A stretch of DNA of 64,000 nt from Cylindrospermum stagnale PCC 7417 (lineage in GTDB: Bacteria > Cyanobacteriota > Cyanobacteriia > Cyanobacteriales > Nostocaceae). Shown piece by piece: positions 34,451 to 42,685 of this stretch. Made by a program: the position numbers and the translations under genes. The stretch lies in contig NC_019757.1 in NCBI RefSeq assembly GCF_000317535.1, positions 3,747,501 to 3,811,500 on the forward strand. The letters run 5' to 3'. The notes below the pieces were generated by a model, which searched no databases, was not told where the DNA came from, and was given only the letters and a program-made list of their open reading frames with translations. Position 1 is the stretch's first letter. Every line of letters starts with the position of its first letter.

Positions 34451-35230
34451 TTACATATATCTCGTCAATTGCACCCGATAGCGGTCTTTTTTGGTGACAG
34501 CGATTTCCCCAACTTCTAAACGTCCTTTACTGCGAATAGCGATTAAGTCACCTGATTTAACTTGGGCGCTAGGTTGGGTGACTTCCTTCCAATTAACGCG
34601 AACATCACCGGAGTCAATGAAATCTACCATTTTGCTGCGGGACATGGCAAAACCAGCGGAGGCGATCGCATCTAAGCGCAAAGAAGCCTCCACAGTGGTT
34701 AATTCTTTTTTCTTCGGTTCCCGTACCTTTAACTCACTGAAATCAATCCGCCGAGTTTTCACAGGCACAGATCGCACTTGCTGAAGACTCATTTCCAAAA
34801 ATTCCGCCAACTCCGGGGCGACAATTGTTTGAGCACCCCGTTCCCCCAAAACAATTACATCCCCGGTTTTTTCGCGAATAATTCCCGTCCCCAGCATCGC
34901 GCCTAAAAAGTCGCGGTGAGTAGCGGTATCGAACAGAAAATTACCAGCAATCTCCAGAACGACGAGAGCGACTTGGGATTGATCTAGGGGAAGTTCCGAA
35001 CGTGCGATCGCAATTCTTTGGCGTTCAGCTTGGGGATATCCACCCCAGGCCACCAGTTGCACATCTGTTAACCGACTGAACACCCGCTGAACTTCCGCCA
35101 ACTCCGGCGGAGACAGAAAATCAGTCACTACTACTTCCCAAGTTTTGATCGCTTGCTCCGCCTGATCGATCACACGTGCTACAGTATCTCGATTTTCAAC
35201 ACCCTTTAAAAGTTCTTCTCTAGGTAACAT
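34451..35230 (-). CDS. Photosystem II S4-domain protein (YlmH-like RNA-binding)
   Basis: 259 aa. The N-terminal half is of the YlmH/Slr1646 type (LPREELLKG, LVAWGGYPQAERQRIAI near 78). The C-terminal S4 RNA-binding domain starts near residue 184 (LRLDAIASAGFAMSRSKMV, then GDVRVNW and GDLIAIR). In cyanobacteria such proteins are annotated as needed for photosystem II; in bacteria YlmH acts on stalled ribosomes. Either role is family knowledge, not shown here. The gene is followed 10 bp upstream by a GNAT gene. Confidence 0.88.
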   Translation of the reverse strand: MLPREELLKGVENRDTVARVIDQAEQAIKTWEVVVTDFLSPPELAEVQRVFSRLTDVQLVAWGGYPQAERQRIAIARSELPLDQSQVALVVLEIAGNFLFDTATHRDFLGAMLGTGIIREKTGDVIVLGERGAQTIVAPELAEFLEMSLQQVRSVPVKTRRIDFSELKVREPKKKELTTVEASLRLDAIASAGFAMSRSKMVDFIDSGDVRVNWKEVTQPSAQVKSGDLIAIRSKGRLEVGEIAVTKKDRYRVQLTRYM

Positions 35231-35239
35231 TCACAAAAG

Positions 35240-35815
35240 TTATAAATTTTGAGTCAATGACTGAGAGCCACTTTTTGATTCTAGCTCCATCTCCCATGTC
35301 AAGATAGGCGCAGATGGATAATCAGGTGAATCAAATCTTGCCAAATTTTTCATTCCTAATTTTTCCAGAATCCGAATTGAGGCAGGATGATCCTGTGGAC
35401 AATAGGAAATAATTTTCTGAAGTTCCGGCTGAGTAAAAGCAAAATTTACCAGTGCTTCAACCGCTTCAAAAGCATATCCCTGATGGCGATACGCCGGCAG
35501 CACCTCATAACCCATTTCCACAGTTCCTTGCTCATCGGGTTTGCCACCAAATCCTAAATCACCAATCAGCGTTGAATCTTCAAGGTGAATCATCAGCCAC
35601 ACACCCCAACCAAGGTGGGATGGATCATTTAACAGCATCTGAGCATAAATAGGGAAAAAATCTAGCACCTCAGAAGCATACCAATCATCAGGAACCTTCA
35701 CCCCTAAAAGCTCCTCTACGAGTGATTTATTTTTGCGCGCCACACCTTCGGCTACCTCCAAAGAACAAGGCAGCAACTCCAGACGCCGTGTTGTGATTTG
35801 CCACGAATTATTCAT
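35240..35815 (-). CDS. GNAT-family N-acetyltransferase (RimJ/RimL-like)
   Basis: 191 aa. GNAT fold with the acetyl-CoA loop region EVLPAYRHQGYAFEAVEAL near residue 103 (Arg/Gln-x-x-Gly/Ala), and the ISYCPQDHPASIRILEKLGM segment near 136 typical of the RimJ/RimL group. It acetylates an amino group of a protein or small molecule; target unknown. It is probably co-transcribed with its neighbours (3 bp and 9 bp gaps). Confidence 0.88.
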   Translation of the reverse strand: MNNSWQITTRRLELLPCSLEVAEGVARKNKSLVEELLGVKVPDDWYASEVLDFFPIYAQMLLNDPSHLGWGVWLMIHLEDSTLIGDLGFGGKPDEQGTVEMGYEVLPAYRHQGYAFEAVEALVNFAFTQPELQKIISYCPQDHPASIRILEKLGMKNLARFDSPDYPSAPILTWEMELESKSGSQSLTQNL

Positions 35816-35818
35816 GCA

Positions 35819-36325
35819 CTAACCGCCTGTTGTATCGGCATAACCCTGGATATTTTCTGGCTCAAACTGACGCAAAATGCGAGTAGCTTGCCGAGAGACA
35901 GTTTCAGTACCCTGAACCACAATTAAGTATTTACCCAGATCCAAACGGTTGCGGTAGGGTAAAGCATCACCACCACCCACGACTAAGCCAACGCCACCAC
36001 CAACAAACAGACTACCCATAGCACCGCTAGCAGCGCCTAGCAGCCCCCCAATGATGTGATCGCCAATTTCCCCCGCCCAAGCAAAGGTATTCAAACCAGT
36101 AATGACGCTGAAAGTAAACCCGGCAAAAAAGCCAAATGGTACCAGCCAGTATGACATTAGCCGGGCTTGCTTTTTGGCTTGCTCTTTTGGGTCAATCAAG
36201 CCGAACTCGTCAGCGGTTTTGTACCCCCTACCGAGGATAGTACTTTTGATGCCTTCTCTTTCTAAGGCTAGGTACGCAGCTTCGGCTTGGATGCGGTCTG
36301 GTAATACGGCAACAAGGTAATTCAT
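35819..36325 (-). CDS. Small membrane protein with Gly-rich helices
   Basis: 168 aa. The N-terminal 35 residues are soluble and resemble a short alpha/beta regulatory fold (YLVAVLPDRIQAEAAYLAL). Two Gly/Phe-rich TM hairpins follow (YWLVPFGFFAGFTFSVITGL and LLGAASGAMGSLFVGGGVGLV), then a soluble tail with LGKYLIVVQGTE. It resembles stress-related DUF1269/general-stress membrane proteins, but I cannot assign a function. First gene of a short minus-strand group. Confidence 0.78.
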   Translation of the reverse strand: MNYLVAVLPDRIQAEAAYLALEREGIKSTILGRGYKTADEFGLIDPKEQAKKQARLMSYWLVPFGFFAGFTFSVITGLNTFAWAGEIGDHIIGGLLGAASGAMGSLFVGGGVGLVVGGGDALPYRNRLDLGKYLIVVQGTETVSRQATRILRQFEPENIQGYADTTGG

Positions 36326-36448
36326 TAATTTAACAATAGTTATCTGATAGATTTTTTGGCTTTATTATCAGCGTATCAGCCCTGGTCGAATCAGTCTGGC
36401 TCCTTGGAGTCTTTAGTCAGAATACCCAACTGTCGCCTCTCTGGGGAT

Positions 36449-36826
36449 TCACTTGAGCGAATCCAGCGGCTCACAGAAATTGTTCACACCTTGTTTGAGG
36501 ATATATATTAAAACTGGTGTTGCTAAAATTTTGGGAAACGTCGGCATTCTTTTGAGGTTTGCCATCATCCCCAGAATTGAGTTATTCAACAAGTCTTGCC
36601 GATATTCGTCTTCACAAATGATGGCACGCCATTTTCTCGCCAAAGCATCTAACCACTCTGAATTTGCTCGTTCTGGTTGCTGTCCTGCCCGAATGGCTAG
36701 CGTCATTGCTGCATCTTCTAAGTCTCCCTCACAGTCCTCAATCAAGTCCAGCGCTTCCATCGCTTGAGGATCATCTGCTAATTGAGAGCGAAACTGTGCA
36801 ATTTCTTTCGATGTCACTGTAGTCAT
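36449..36826 (-). CDS. Unknown cyanobacterial protein
   Basis: 125 aa from the ATG at 36826; a GTG ten codons earlier (36856) is possible. Helical and acidic in the first half (FRSQLADDPQ, LIEDCEGDLEDAAMTLAIRA), with a hydrophobic C-terminal segment (FPKILATPVLIYILKQ). No motif known to me. It is isolated, with no clear ribosome-binding site. Confidence 0.65.
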   Translation of the reverse strand: MTTVTSKEIAQFRSQLADDPQAMEALDLIEDCEGDLEDAAMTLAIRAGQQPERANSEWLDALARKWRAIICEDEYRQDLLNNSILGMMANLKRMPTFPKILATPVLIYILKQGVNNFCEPLDSLK

Positions 36827-36960
36827 GAGTTTTTGACAAGCAGAGCGGTTGAACACTCAGTTATGTTAGTTCAATTTTGATTCAACTGTTTGACCTGTCA
36901 TGGCTAAATAACAACGCTGTTAGAGCCAGACCGAATCTAATATAGATTTTTTTGACCAAA

Positions 36961-37000
36961 AAGCCCCATTTAGCAGTGTAATTACTGCCAAATGAGGCTT
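36961..37000 (-). terminator. Rho-independent-type terminator of the tolC-like gene
   Basis: Two 17-nt arms pair as 5+5+5 bp with two single mismatches around a 6-nt loop. On the minus strand the stem ends in GGGGCTT followed by TTTGG, giving a T-run of five. It lies 164 bp after the tolC-like stop. The rest of the 36857-37163 spacer shows nothing else. Confidence 0.7.
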
Positions 37001-37163
37001 ATTTGAGCTTTTGAGCAGAAATACTGCTGTAAGGAAGGAATTCTGAAAAAGCAAACTTTCTCAAATCTACCCGTGCTGATGTTTAGTGTCTACTGGACAA
37101 GGGTGCATAGGAGCGGTTATCCCTCAGTCGGCAGATACATCAGGTAGAGATGAGAAGGTTTTT

Positions 37164-39299
37164 TTACTTATTTAATGCCCTTGATGTCACATATCGTTGT
37201 AAATCAGTCAAGGCACGGTTGTAATCCAAAATAGCCCGAATGCGATTACCTTCAGATCTTGTTAAGTCGTTTTCTGCGTTAATGACATCGGTTTGAGTAC
37301 CTACACCAGCTTGAAATCGCAAACGCGCTAAACGTAGAGCTTCCCTAGCCTGTTCTAGGGCTGTATTAGAGGTTTGCACATTCTCTAAATTAGATAGCTG
37401 GTTAGAAAAGGCTTGTTCCACCTGAAAGCGGATTTGGTTACGCTGCTCGGAAAATTGAGTTTCGGCGATCGCAATATTAGCTCTGGCCTGAGACGCTCTG
37501 GCTTTTGCTGCTCCCCCATCAAACAAATTCAGGGTTGCCCTAACTCCCACCGAATAACCGTCGCTCACGTTGAACCCATCATCAAACTGGTCTAGCAAGT
37601 CGTAGTTGGCAACCAAACTCACTTGCGGCCCTAGGGCCGCAAGTGCCTGCCTTCGCTGTTGCTCGTTAATGTTGCGCTGCGCCAACTGCTGTTGTAGTTC
37701 CGGGCGGTTTTGATAAGCTAGCACAATACTTTGTTCCAGCGACTGGTTCCAAAGACCAGCTAATTGCACAGGATCTGCCGCACTGATATTCACCGACTGC
37801 GGCAAACTCAACCGAGTTGCTAAACGACGACGGGCAATTTGCTGTTGTCCAAGAGCATTAGTTAGTTCTTGTTGGGAATTTGCTAAATTCACCTGCGATC
37901 GCAACACATCGAACCGAGTACCCACCCCAGCTCGCTCTAGCGCTTGTGCATCTCGCAGACTAGCCTGGGCATTCTCTACAGCCGACTGGGTTATGCGTAC
38001 TTGCTCATCTGCTTGTTGCAGATCGTAGTATTCTCTGGCGACATTCAGGCGGATATCCTCAGACCTACTCTCTACAGCCAACTCATTGAAACGAACCTGC
38101 TCTTCAGCCTGTTTAATGGTTGCTTCTCGTCTCCCAGAAGTATAGATGTTATACGACAGTTCTGCTTGACCTGTGAAAGTCGTATTGTCAGGTGCTGTAG
38201 TATCTGCTTGCTTGGCTGTTAGCGTATTCCCAGCACTCCGACCATGAGAGATATTGGTATTTAGGTCAAAAGAAGGAAACAAAGCAGCTTGTGCTTCCCG
38301 TAAAGCCGCTTGAGTGCGTTCTAGCTCCAAGATTGACACCTGGAGATCACGATTGTTCCGCTTTGCCAACTCCAAAGCCTGGGCCAAAGTAATCGGCTGA
38401 TTTCCCTGAAGCGTCACTTCCTCTGTTTTAGTAGGAAATTGCAAAGGATTGGGGCTAGGATTTAAATTCTCAGGAATTGGCACAGAACCAGTAGGTGCAG
38501 GCGTTACATTTCCTGATGTCGTCGGAATTGTCACAGAACCAGCAGGTGCAGGCGTTACGTTTTCTGATCTCGTTGGGGTACTACTTTGGGCCAGCTTCTT
38601 TCCGGTGACATTTTGTTGTGAGCAGGCCCTTGAAGCTAGGAGCAAAGAAGCAGAAGAAGTAGTTAGCTTTGGACTCTCGTTCTGTAGGCATCTGTGCGAC
38701 GCCAAAAGCTTTGCTATTCCTGCACCCGTAACAGAATTTGGTAAAACTGTCTGCAACTGTTTATCAGGTTTTTGCTTCTGGACTACTGGCTGCTGTGAAG
38801 AAGACATTCGCGAAGTTTCTTTCGGGACAGAAGAGATAATTGATCTAGAACTCTCTAATTTCTGCCCATAACTGGGTAATTTACTTTGTTTTTGCTGGCT
38901 CTCAACAGAACGATTCCCATCTATTATGTGGGAAGGATCTGCGGTAAGTGGCAAGCTGGAAAATCTACCTTCGTCTTTCCTCGATACTTGTTCTGTTGGT
39001 ACAGCAGTATTTCCAGTCATAATCTCTGGAAAACTGAGATTGCTAACAGGGTTCACGCTGAGTTTAGTCAAACCAGGAACAGTTACTAGGGCTGAAGAAT
39101 TATCGCCTGTAGTATTAAACTGTTGCGGATTCATGGTTTCCGCAGCCAATGTTCGACCAAAAGCAGAAGTCGAGACAGTAGGAGAAGACGCCAGCTGTAC
39201 CCCACTTACTTTTACAGTACTAGCCCAAGCGGGCTGAGTCGTTAATACCGCTGCAGTCACACCTGGTAAGAAGCTATGGAATAATTGCTGTCCTTTCAC
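37164..39299 (-). CDS. TolC-family outer-membrane efflux protein
   Basis: 711 aa. A signal peptide (cleavage after AWA near residue 26) leads into about 270 residues of Ser/Thr/Pro-rich low-complexity sequence containing repeated SVTIPTTSGNVTPAP/SVPIPENL units. The TolC core then begins with ITLAQALELAKRNN near 303. The usual internal duplication is visible (AREYYDLQQADEQVRITQ near 422; AFSNQLSNLENVQTSNTALEQ near 644). It forms the outer-membrane/periplasmic tunnel of an export system. The long disordered N-terminal extension is common in cyanobacterial members. Cargo is unknown; no inner-membrane partner is adjacent. Confidence 0.92.
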   Translation of the reverse strand: MKGQQLFHSFLPGVTAAVLTTQPAWASTVKVSGVQLASSPTVSTSAFGRTLAAETMNPQQFNTTGDNSSALVTVPGLTKLSVNPVSNLSFPEIMTGNTAVPTEQVSRKDEGRFSSLPLTADPSHIIDGNRSVESQQKQSKLPSYGQKLESSRSIISSVPKETSRMSSSQQPVVQKQKPDKQLQTVLPNSVTGAGIAKLLASHRCLQNESPKLTTSSASLLLASRACSQQNVTGKKLAQSSTPTRSENVTPAPAGSVTIPTTSGNVTPAPTGSVPIPENLNPSPNPLQFPTKTEEVTLQGNQPITLAQALELAKRNNRDLQVSILELERTQAALREAQAALFPSFDLNTNISHGRSAGNTLTAKQADTTAPDNTTFTGQAELSYNIYTSGRREATIKQAEEQVRFNELAVESRSEDIRLNVAREYYDLQQADEQVRITQSAVENAQASLRDAQALERAGVGTRFDVLRSQVNLANSQQELTNALGQQQIARRRLATRLSLPQSVNISAADPVQLAGLWNQSLEQSIVLAYQNRPELQQQLAQRNINEQQRRQALAALGPQVSLVANYDLLDQFDDGFNVSDGYSVGVRATLNLFDGGAAKARASQARANIAIAETQFSEQRNQIRFQVEQAFSNQLSNLENVQTSNTALEQAREALRLARLRFQAGVGTQTDVINAENDLTRSEGNRIRAILDYNRALTDLQRYVTSRALNK

Positions 39300-39403
39300 C
39301 GCATCTCCTCACACGAAAATCAATCTAGCGGCAGAATACTTGTCTTCACCACAGAATATAGCACAATCCTAAATTTAGGAAAGAATATAGTACTACACTA
39401 AAT

Positions 39404-40963
39404 TTAAGAATCGGAACTCTGTTTATCTTCAAAACGTTTGACAATGCGAGAAAGTTCCGCCTTTTCATCTATACTAACGCGGGTAGGAGCACCACTGATA
39501 ATCCGCTCGTAGTTACGGAATGAATCTTTAATATCGGGACCATCCGCTGTTATATTGTACTCACGGATGCCTTTATCATGCCACGATCCCCGCATTTTGA
39601 ATACATTAATAGCCCGCGACATTTCCCCACGAATTTCTACGTATTGTAACATCAAAATTGTGTCAGTAATCGTGGAAATATGAGAATCCGTAATCGAATG
39701 TGATCCCATAAATTGGTCAGTTGTGTTGGTAAAGAAACCAGTGATCTCTTCTTGTTTCGCATAACCTGTGACACCAATCACAAACTGCCGAAATGCATTA
39801 TTACTCACACCTCTAGCTAGAGCTGAGAGGGAGTCAATGGCAATACGAGCTGGCTTAAAGGCAGCAATTTCTGACTTAATAATTTGTAAGTGGTCTTCTA
39901 AACCAGTGGATTCGGGATAGGTACAAATTATTTTGAGTAACCCTTGATCTTCTAACTCCTCAAAATCAATCCCCCAGGAAGAGGCGTTGCGGGATAGTTG
40001 AGCCCGAGATTCTTCATAAGCAAATAATATCGCCCGTTCGCCACTGAGGCAACCATCTTGAATAAACTTGCTGACTAATAGGGTTTTACCAGTACCAGTG
40101 GCGCCTGTGGCTAAAATAATCGAATCTTTAAAGAAACCACCTCCACACATTCCATCTAGGGTTTTGACTCCCGAAGACACCCGCACATTGGATGACCTTT
40201 GGGTTAAACGCATCGCTCCCAAGGGGAAGATGTTGACTCCTGCATTGGTAATTGTAAAAGGATACTCACCTTTCATATGAGTTGTCCCGCGCAATTTGAG
40301 AATTTCAATTGTGCGCCGACGGCGTTCTCCTTCTAAAACGTTGCGAACAATGACGACATTATCAGAAACAAATTCCTCCACCCCAAAAGAAGCGACTGGT
40401 CCATATTCTTCACTACGTTCGGTCGTAATGATAGTTGTCACACTCAGTTGTTTGAGACGTGCTACCAAACGAAAAATCTCCCGCCGCACTACTCCCATAG
40501 CTTCGTATTGCTGAAATACTGCGGTTATGGAGTCAATAGAGACTCGTTTTGCTTTATATTTGCGAATGGCATATTGTAAGCGCTCAATCAGGGCCGAAAG
40601 GTCAAAGTTACCAACGATATCTTGACCTTCAGGATCGGGGGATGCATCCAGAATAAATAATTTACCTTCCTCAATGAGGCGGTGCAAATTCCACCCAAAA
40701 ATATTGGCATTTTTAATAATGTCACTGGGTGATTCCTCGAAGGTAACAAATACACCTGCTTCATCAAAGCAGGTGATCCCGTTATAGAGAAACTGAAGAG
40801 ATAATAAAGTTTTGCCTGTTCCAGAGGTACCGCTGACTAAGGTAGTTCTGCCAATCGGTAAACCACCATGACTAATGTCGTCAAAGCCCTCTATCATTGT
40901 GCGGATTTTTTCTACACCCCCAATCGGTGTTTTGTTTGGCTCTGGTTGGTCTTTTTCACTCAT
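39404..40963 (-). CDS. kaiC: Circadian clock ATPase/kinase KaiC
   Basis: 519 aa. Duplicated RecA-like domains: CI has Walker A GTSGTGKT at residues 45-52 and the FVTFEES glutamates near 74; CII has GATGTGKT near 284 and FAYEES near 315. The two autophosphorylation sites are Ser430 and Thr431 in SHISTITDT. The C-terminal A-loop tail is present (PTRVSIDEKAELSRIV). Together with KaiA and KaiB it forms the post-translational oscillator. It ends the kaiABC group, 76 bp after kaiB. Confidence 0.98.
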   Translation of the reverse strand: MSEKDQPEPNKTPIGGVEKIRTMIEGFDDISHGGLPIGRTTLVSGTSGTGKTLLSLQFLYNGITCFDEAGVFVTFEESPSDIIKNANIFGWNLHRLIEEGKLFILDASPDPEGQDIVGNFDLSALIERLQYAIRKYKAKRVSIDSITAVFQQYEAMGVVRREIFRLVARLKQLSVTTIITTERSEEYGPVASFGVEEFVSDNVVIVRNVLEGERRRRTIEILKLRGTTHMKGEYPFTITNAGVNIFPLGAMRLTQRSSNVRVSSGVKTLDGMCGGGFFKDSIILATGATGTGKTLLVSKFIQDGCLSGERAILFAYEESRAQLSRNASSWGIDFEELEDQGLLKIICTYPESTGLEDHLQIIKSEIAAFKPARIAIDSLSALARGVSNNAFRQFVIGVTGYAKQEEITGFFTNTTDQFMGSHSITDSHISTITDTILMLQYVEIRGEMSRAINVFKMRGSWHDKGIREYNITADGPDIKDSFRNYERIISGAPTRVSIDEKAELSRIVKRFEDKQSSDS

Positions 40964-41039
40964 TGCTTGATCTCAAATGGGTATTTAACCCAGTTTCTCT
41001 ATTACTAAACTTTGTAATCAATTTGGCTAACTAAATATT

Positions 41040-41354
41040 TTACTCTTGCCCTTCTTCTTCACTCAATTCTTCATAAAGTAAATCTAATCCTATCAATACT
41101 CTTTCTCTGTCTGAAAGATCACCGATAATTTTGCGAACTGGTGGGGGCAAAATTTTAGATAACGTCGGCGTAGCCAATATTTTATCTTCTTCTGCTAGTT
41201 GTGGGCTTTTCAGGACATCTATTACTTTTAAAGCATAAACACCTTGAAATTCTTGCTCTAAAATGTTTTTGAGTGTTTTTAATGCCCGTACTGAGTTGGG
41301 TGTGTTCCCAGCTACATAAAGCTTGAGAACATAGGTCTTTCTGGCTTTATTCAT
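41040..41354 (-). CDS. kaiB: Circadian clock protein KaiB
   Basis: 104 aa, the normal length. It has the thioredoxin-like fold of KaiB with [20 protein letters not shown] at the N terminus and [20 protein letters not shown] in the fold-switching half. It binds phosphorylated KaiC on CI and sequesters KaiA. It lies 105 bp after kaiA. Confidence 0.98.
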   Translation of the reverse strand: MNKARKTYVLKLYVAGNTPNSVRALKTLKNILEQEFQGVYALKVIDVLKSPQLAEEDKILATPTLSKILPPPVRKIIGDLSDRERVLIGLDLLYEELSEEEGQE

Positions 41355-41459
41355 ATAAGGTACAGGCTAGATGTAAACGTATAAATACAAGGTTTGCTGG
41401 GCTATTAAAAAAAATTAACAACGGCAATTGGCGCCGATTTTAACTTCAAAGAATTCTAT

Positions 41460-42041
41460 TTATTTAGAAATCGAAGATCTATATATTTCGCACAGATGTG
41501 CCAGAATATCTATCAATGTCAAACGGTAATCAAGTAATGATTCATCGCTTCTTCCTTCTAATCTTAGCTGTTTGGAAAATTCGTCAATCACTTCCATATG
41601 AACTTCTATGATTTGCGGCACAGGAATATTAGCATAAAATAGGGCGTTGATAAATTTATCAATTTTTTCTTTTAATGTTTTGTCTGTTGTAAAGTAATTT
41701 ATAAGAATATCTCGGTAGTCTGATTTTATTTTATGCAACAATTCTTGCCGCTCCATCTGACTCATCTGCTGAAAATACTGCTGGTTTTTCGGCTTGTAAC
41801 ATGCCAATACATAGGCATATTTATCAGTCAGTTGTTGATGTGGTTTTGGTGGTACCCACTTCGGTGAATAGCCGATTTTGGCAGGTGTGGCGGTAGCAAC
41901 AAGCATGTAGTGCAATCGGTAAATAGTAGCATCAATTAGGTTCCACATTTGCCCGATCAAGCTTTGTGCTGCGGCCAGGCCCGTTGAGTGATTTAATTTT
42001 TTTTTAACATCCGGTTGCAGAATCAATATGGGTAATAACAT
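41460..42041 (-). CDS. kaiA: Short KaiA lacking the pseudo-receiver domain
   Basis: 193 aa against about 284 in Synechococcus. Only the linker and the C-terminal four-helix KaiC-binding/dimer domain are present (LHKIKSDYRDILINYF near residue 98, DEFSKQLRLEGR near 152, LIDILAHLCEIYR near 176). The N-terminal pseudo-receiver that senses quinone state is missing; upstream sequence shows no remnant of it. Such short KaiA proteins are known from Anabaena/Nostoc. It should still stimulate KaiC phosphorylation. Confidence 0.93.
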   Translation of the reverse strand: MLLPILILQPDVKKKLNHSTGLAAAQSLIGQMWNLIDATIYRLHYMLVATATPAKIGYSPKWVPPKPHQQLTDKYAYVLACYKPKNQQYFQQMSQMERQELLHKIKSDYRDILINYFTTDKTLKEKIDKFINALFYANIPVPQIIEVHMEVIDEFSKQLRLEGRSDESLLDYRLTLIDILAHLCEIYRSSISK

Positions 42042-42685
42042 CTATTGCTTATATGTCTCCGAAAATCACCCAGTCCAAGACTGGTGGGCTGATGTAGTGT
42101 GGCAAACGGTTTTAGATCAAGACTGGGTGTTTAAGGCTCGCTCGCCAAAGGTTAGTGCTGGCTACTCAACAACCTGGTGCAGTGAATGAGTGCTAAGACT
42201 TGTATGGTCGTTGATGACGCAAATGGCGGTCATAGGGTGTAGTAGCTAATTTAAAATTTACATTATGTATATCTATCTGAATATAGATTTTTTTATTTCG
42301 CTCCTTGATAAGATACTTAAACGAACTTAAAGTGTTGTCGCATTCTAAATCATTATAATTCCTCAAGGTTCTAAAGCGAATCTTTGGAGCCATAATTGTT
42401 TTAGCTGTCGCTATCGATGAGGAGTTTCAATACCAGTAGGACACTGGTGAGGATAGTCGCTCAAAATGAGGAGTGGCAAAGGGAAACACTGCCACTCTGA
42501 AAATGATTGGACGCAACCAAGTGTCCGTGAAGGTAAAGCCCATTGTTTCAATGGCGTTGAAATTGTCACCAGAATCGCTTATATGAGTCTTCTGAGAGGA
42601 GATTGCTTCAGGCGCAAAAACCATCAGCATTTTGGCCGATGGTGATGCTGGAGGTTCCCACAGGAAGAATGACCCCCGAAGCCTT
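42042..42685. promoter_or_regulatory. Divergent intergenic region between kaiA and the hybrid kinase
   Basis: About 640 bp with no convincing gene. It must hold the kaiA promoter and the promoter of the plus-strand kinase. A 9-bp inverted pair CACCCAGTC (about 42069) and GACTGGGTG (about 42121) brackets 45 bp close to kaiA and may be an operator or hairpin. Confidence 0.4.

Noticed and set aside
36961-37000. Small regulatory RNA
   Set aside because: The hairpin fits a terminator for the tolC-like gene (T-run on the minus strand); no promoter evidence for an independent RNA.
42193-42630. Two minus-strand frames upstream of kaiA as a lost pseudo-receiver domain of KaiA
   Set aside because: Neither shows receiver-like strands or the KaiA N-terminal pattern, and they are not in a continuous frame with kaiA.
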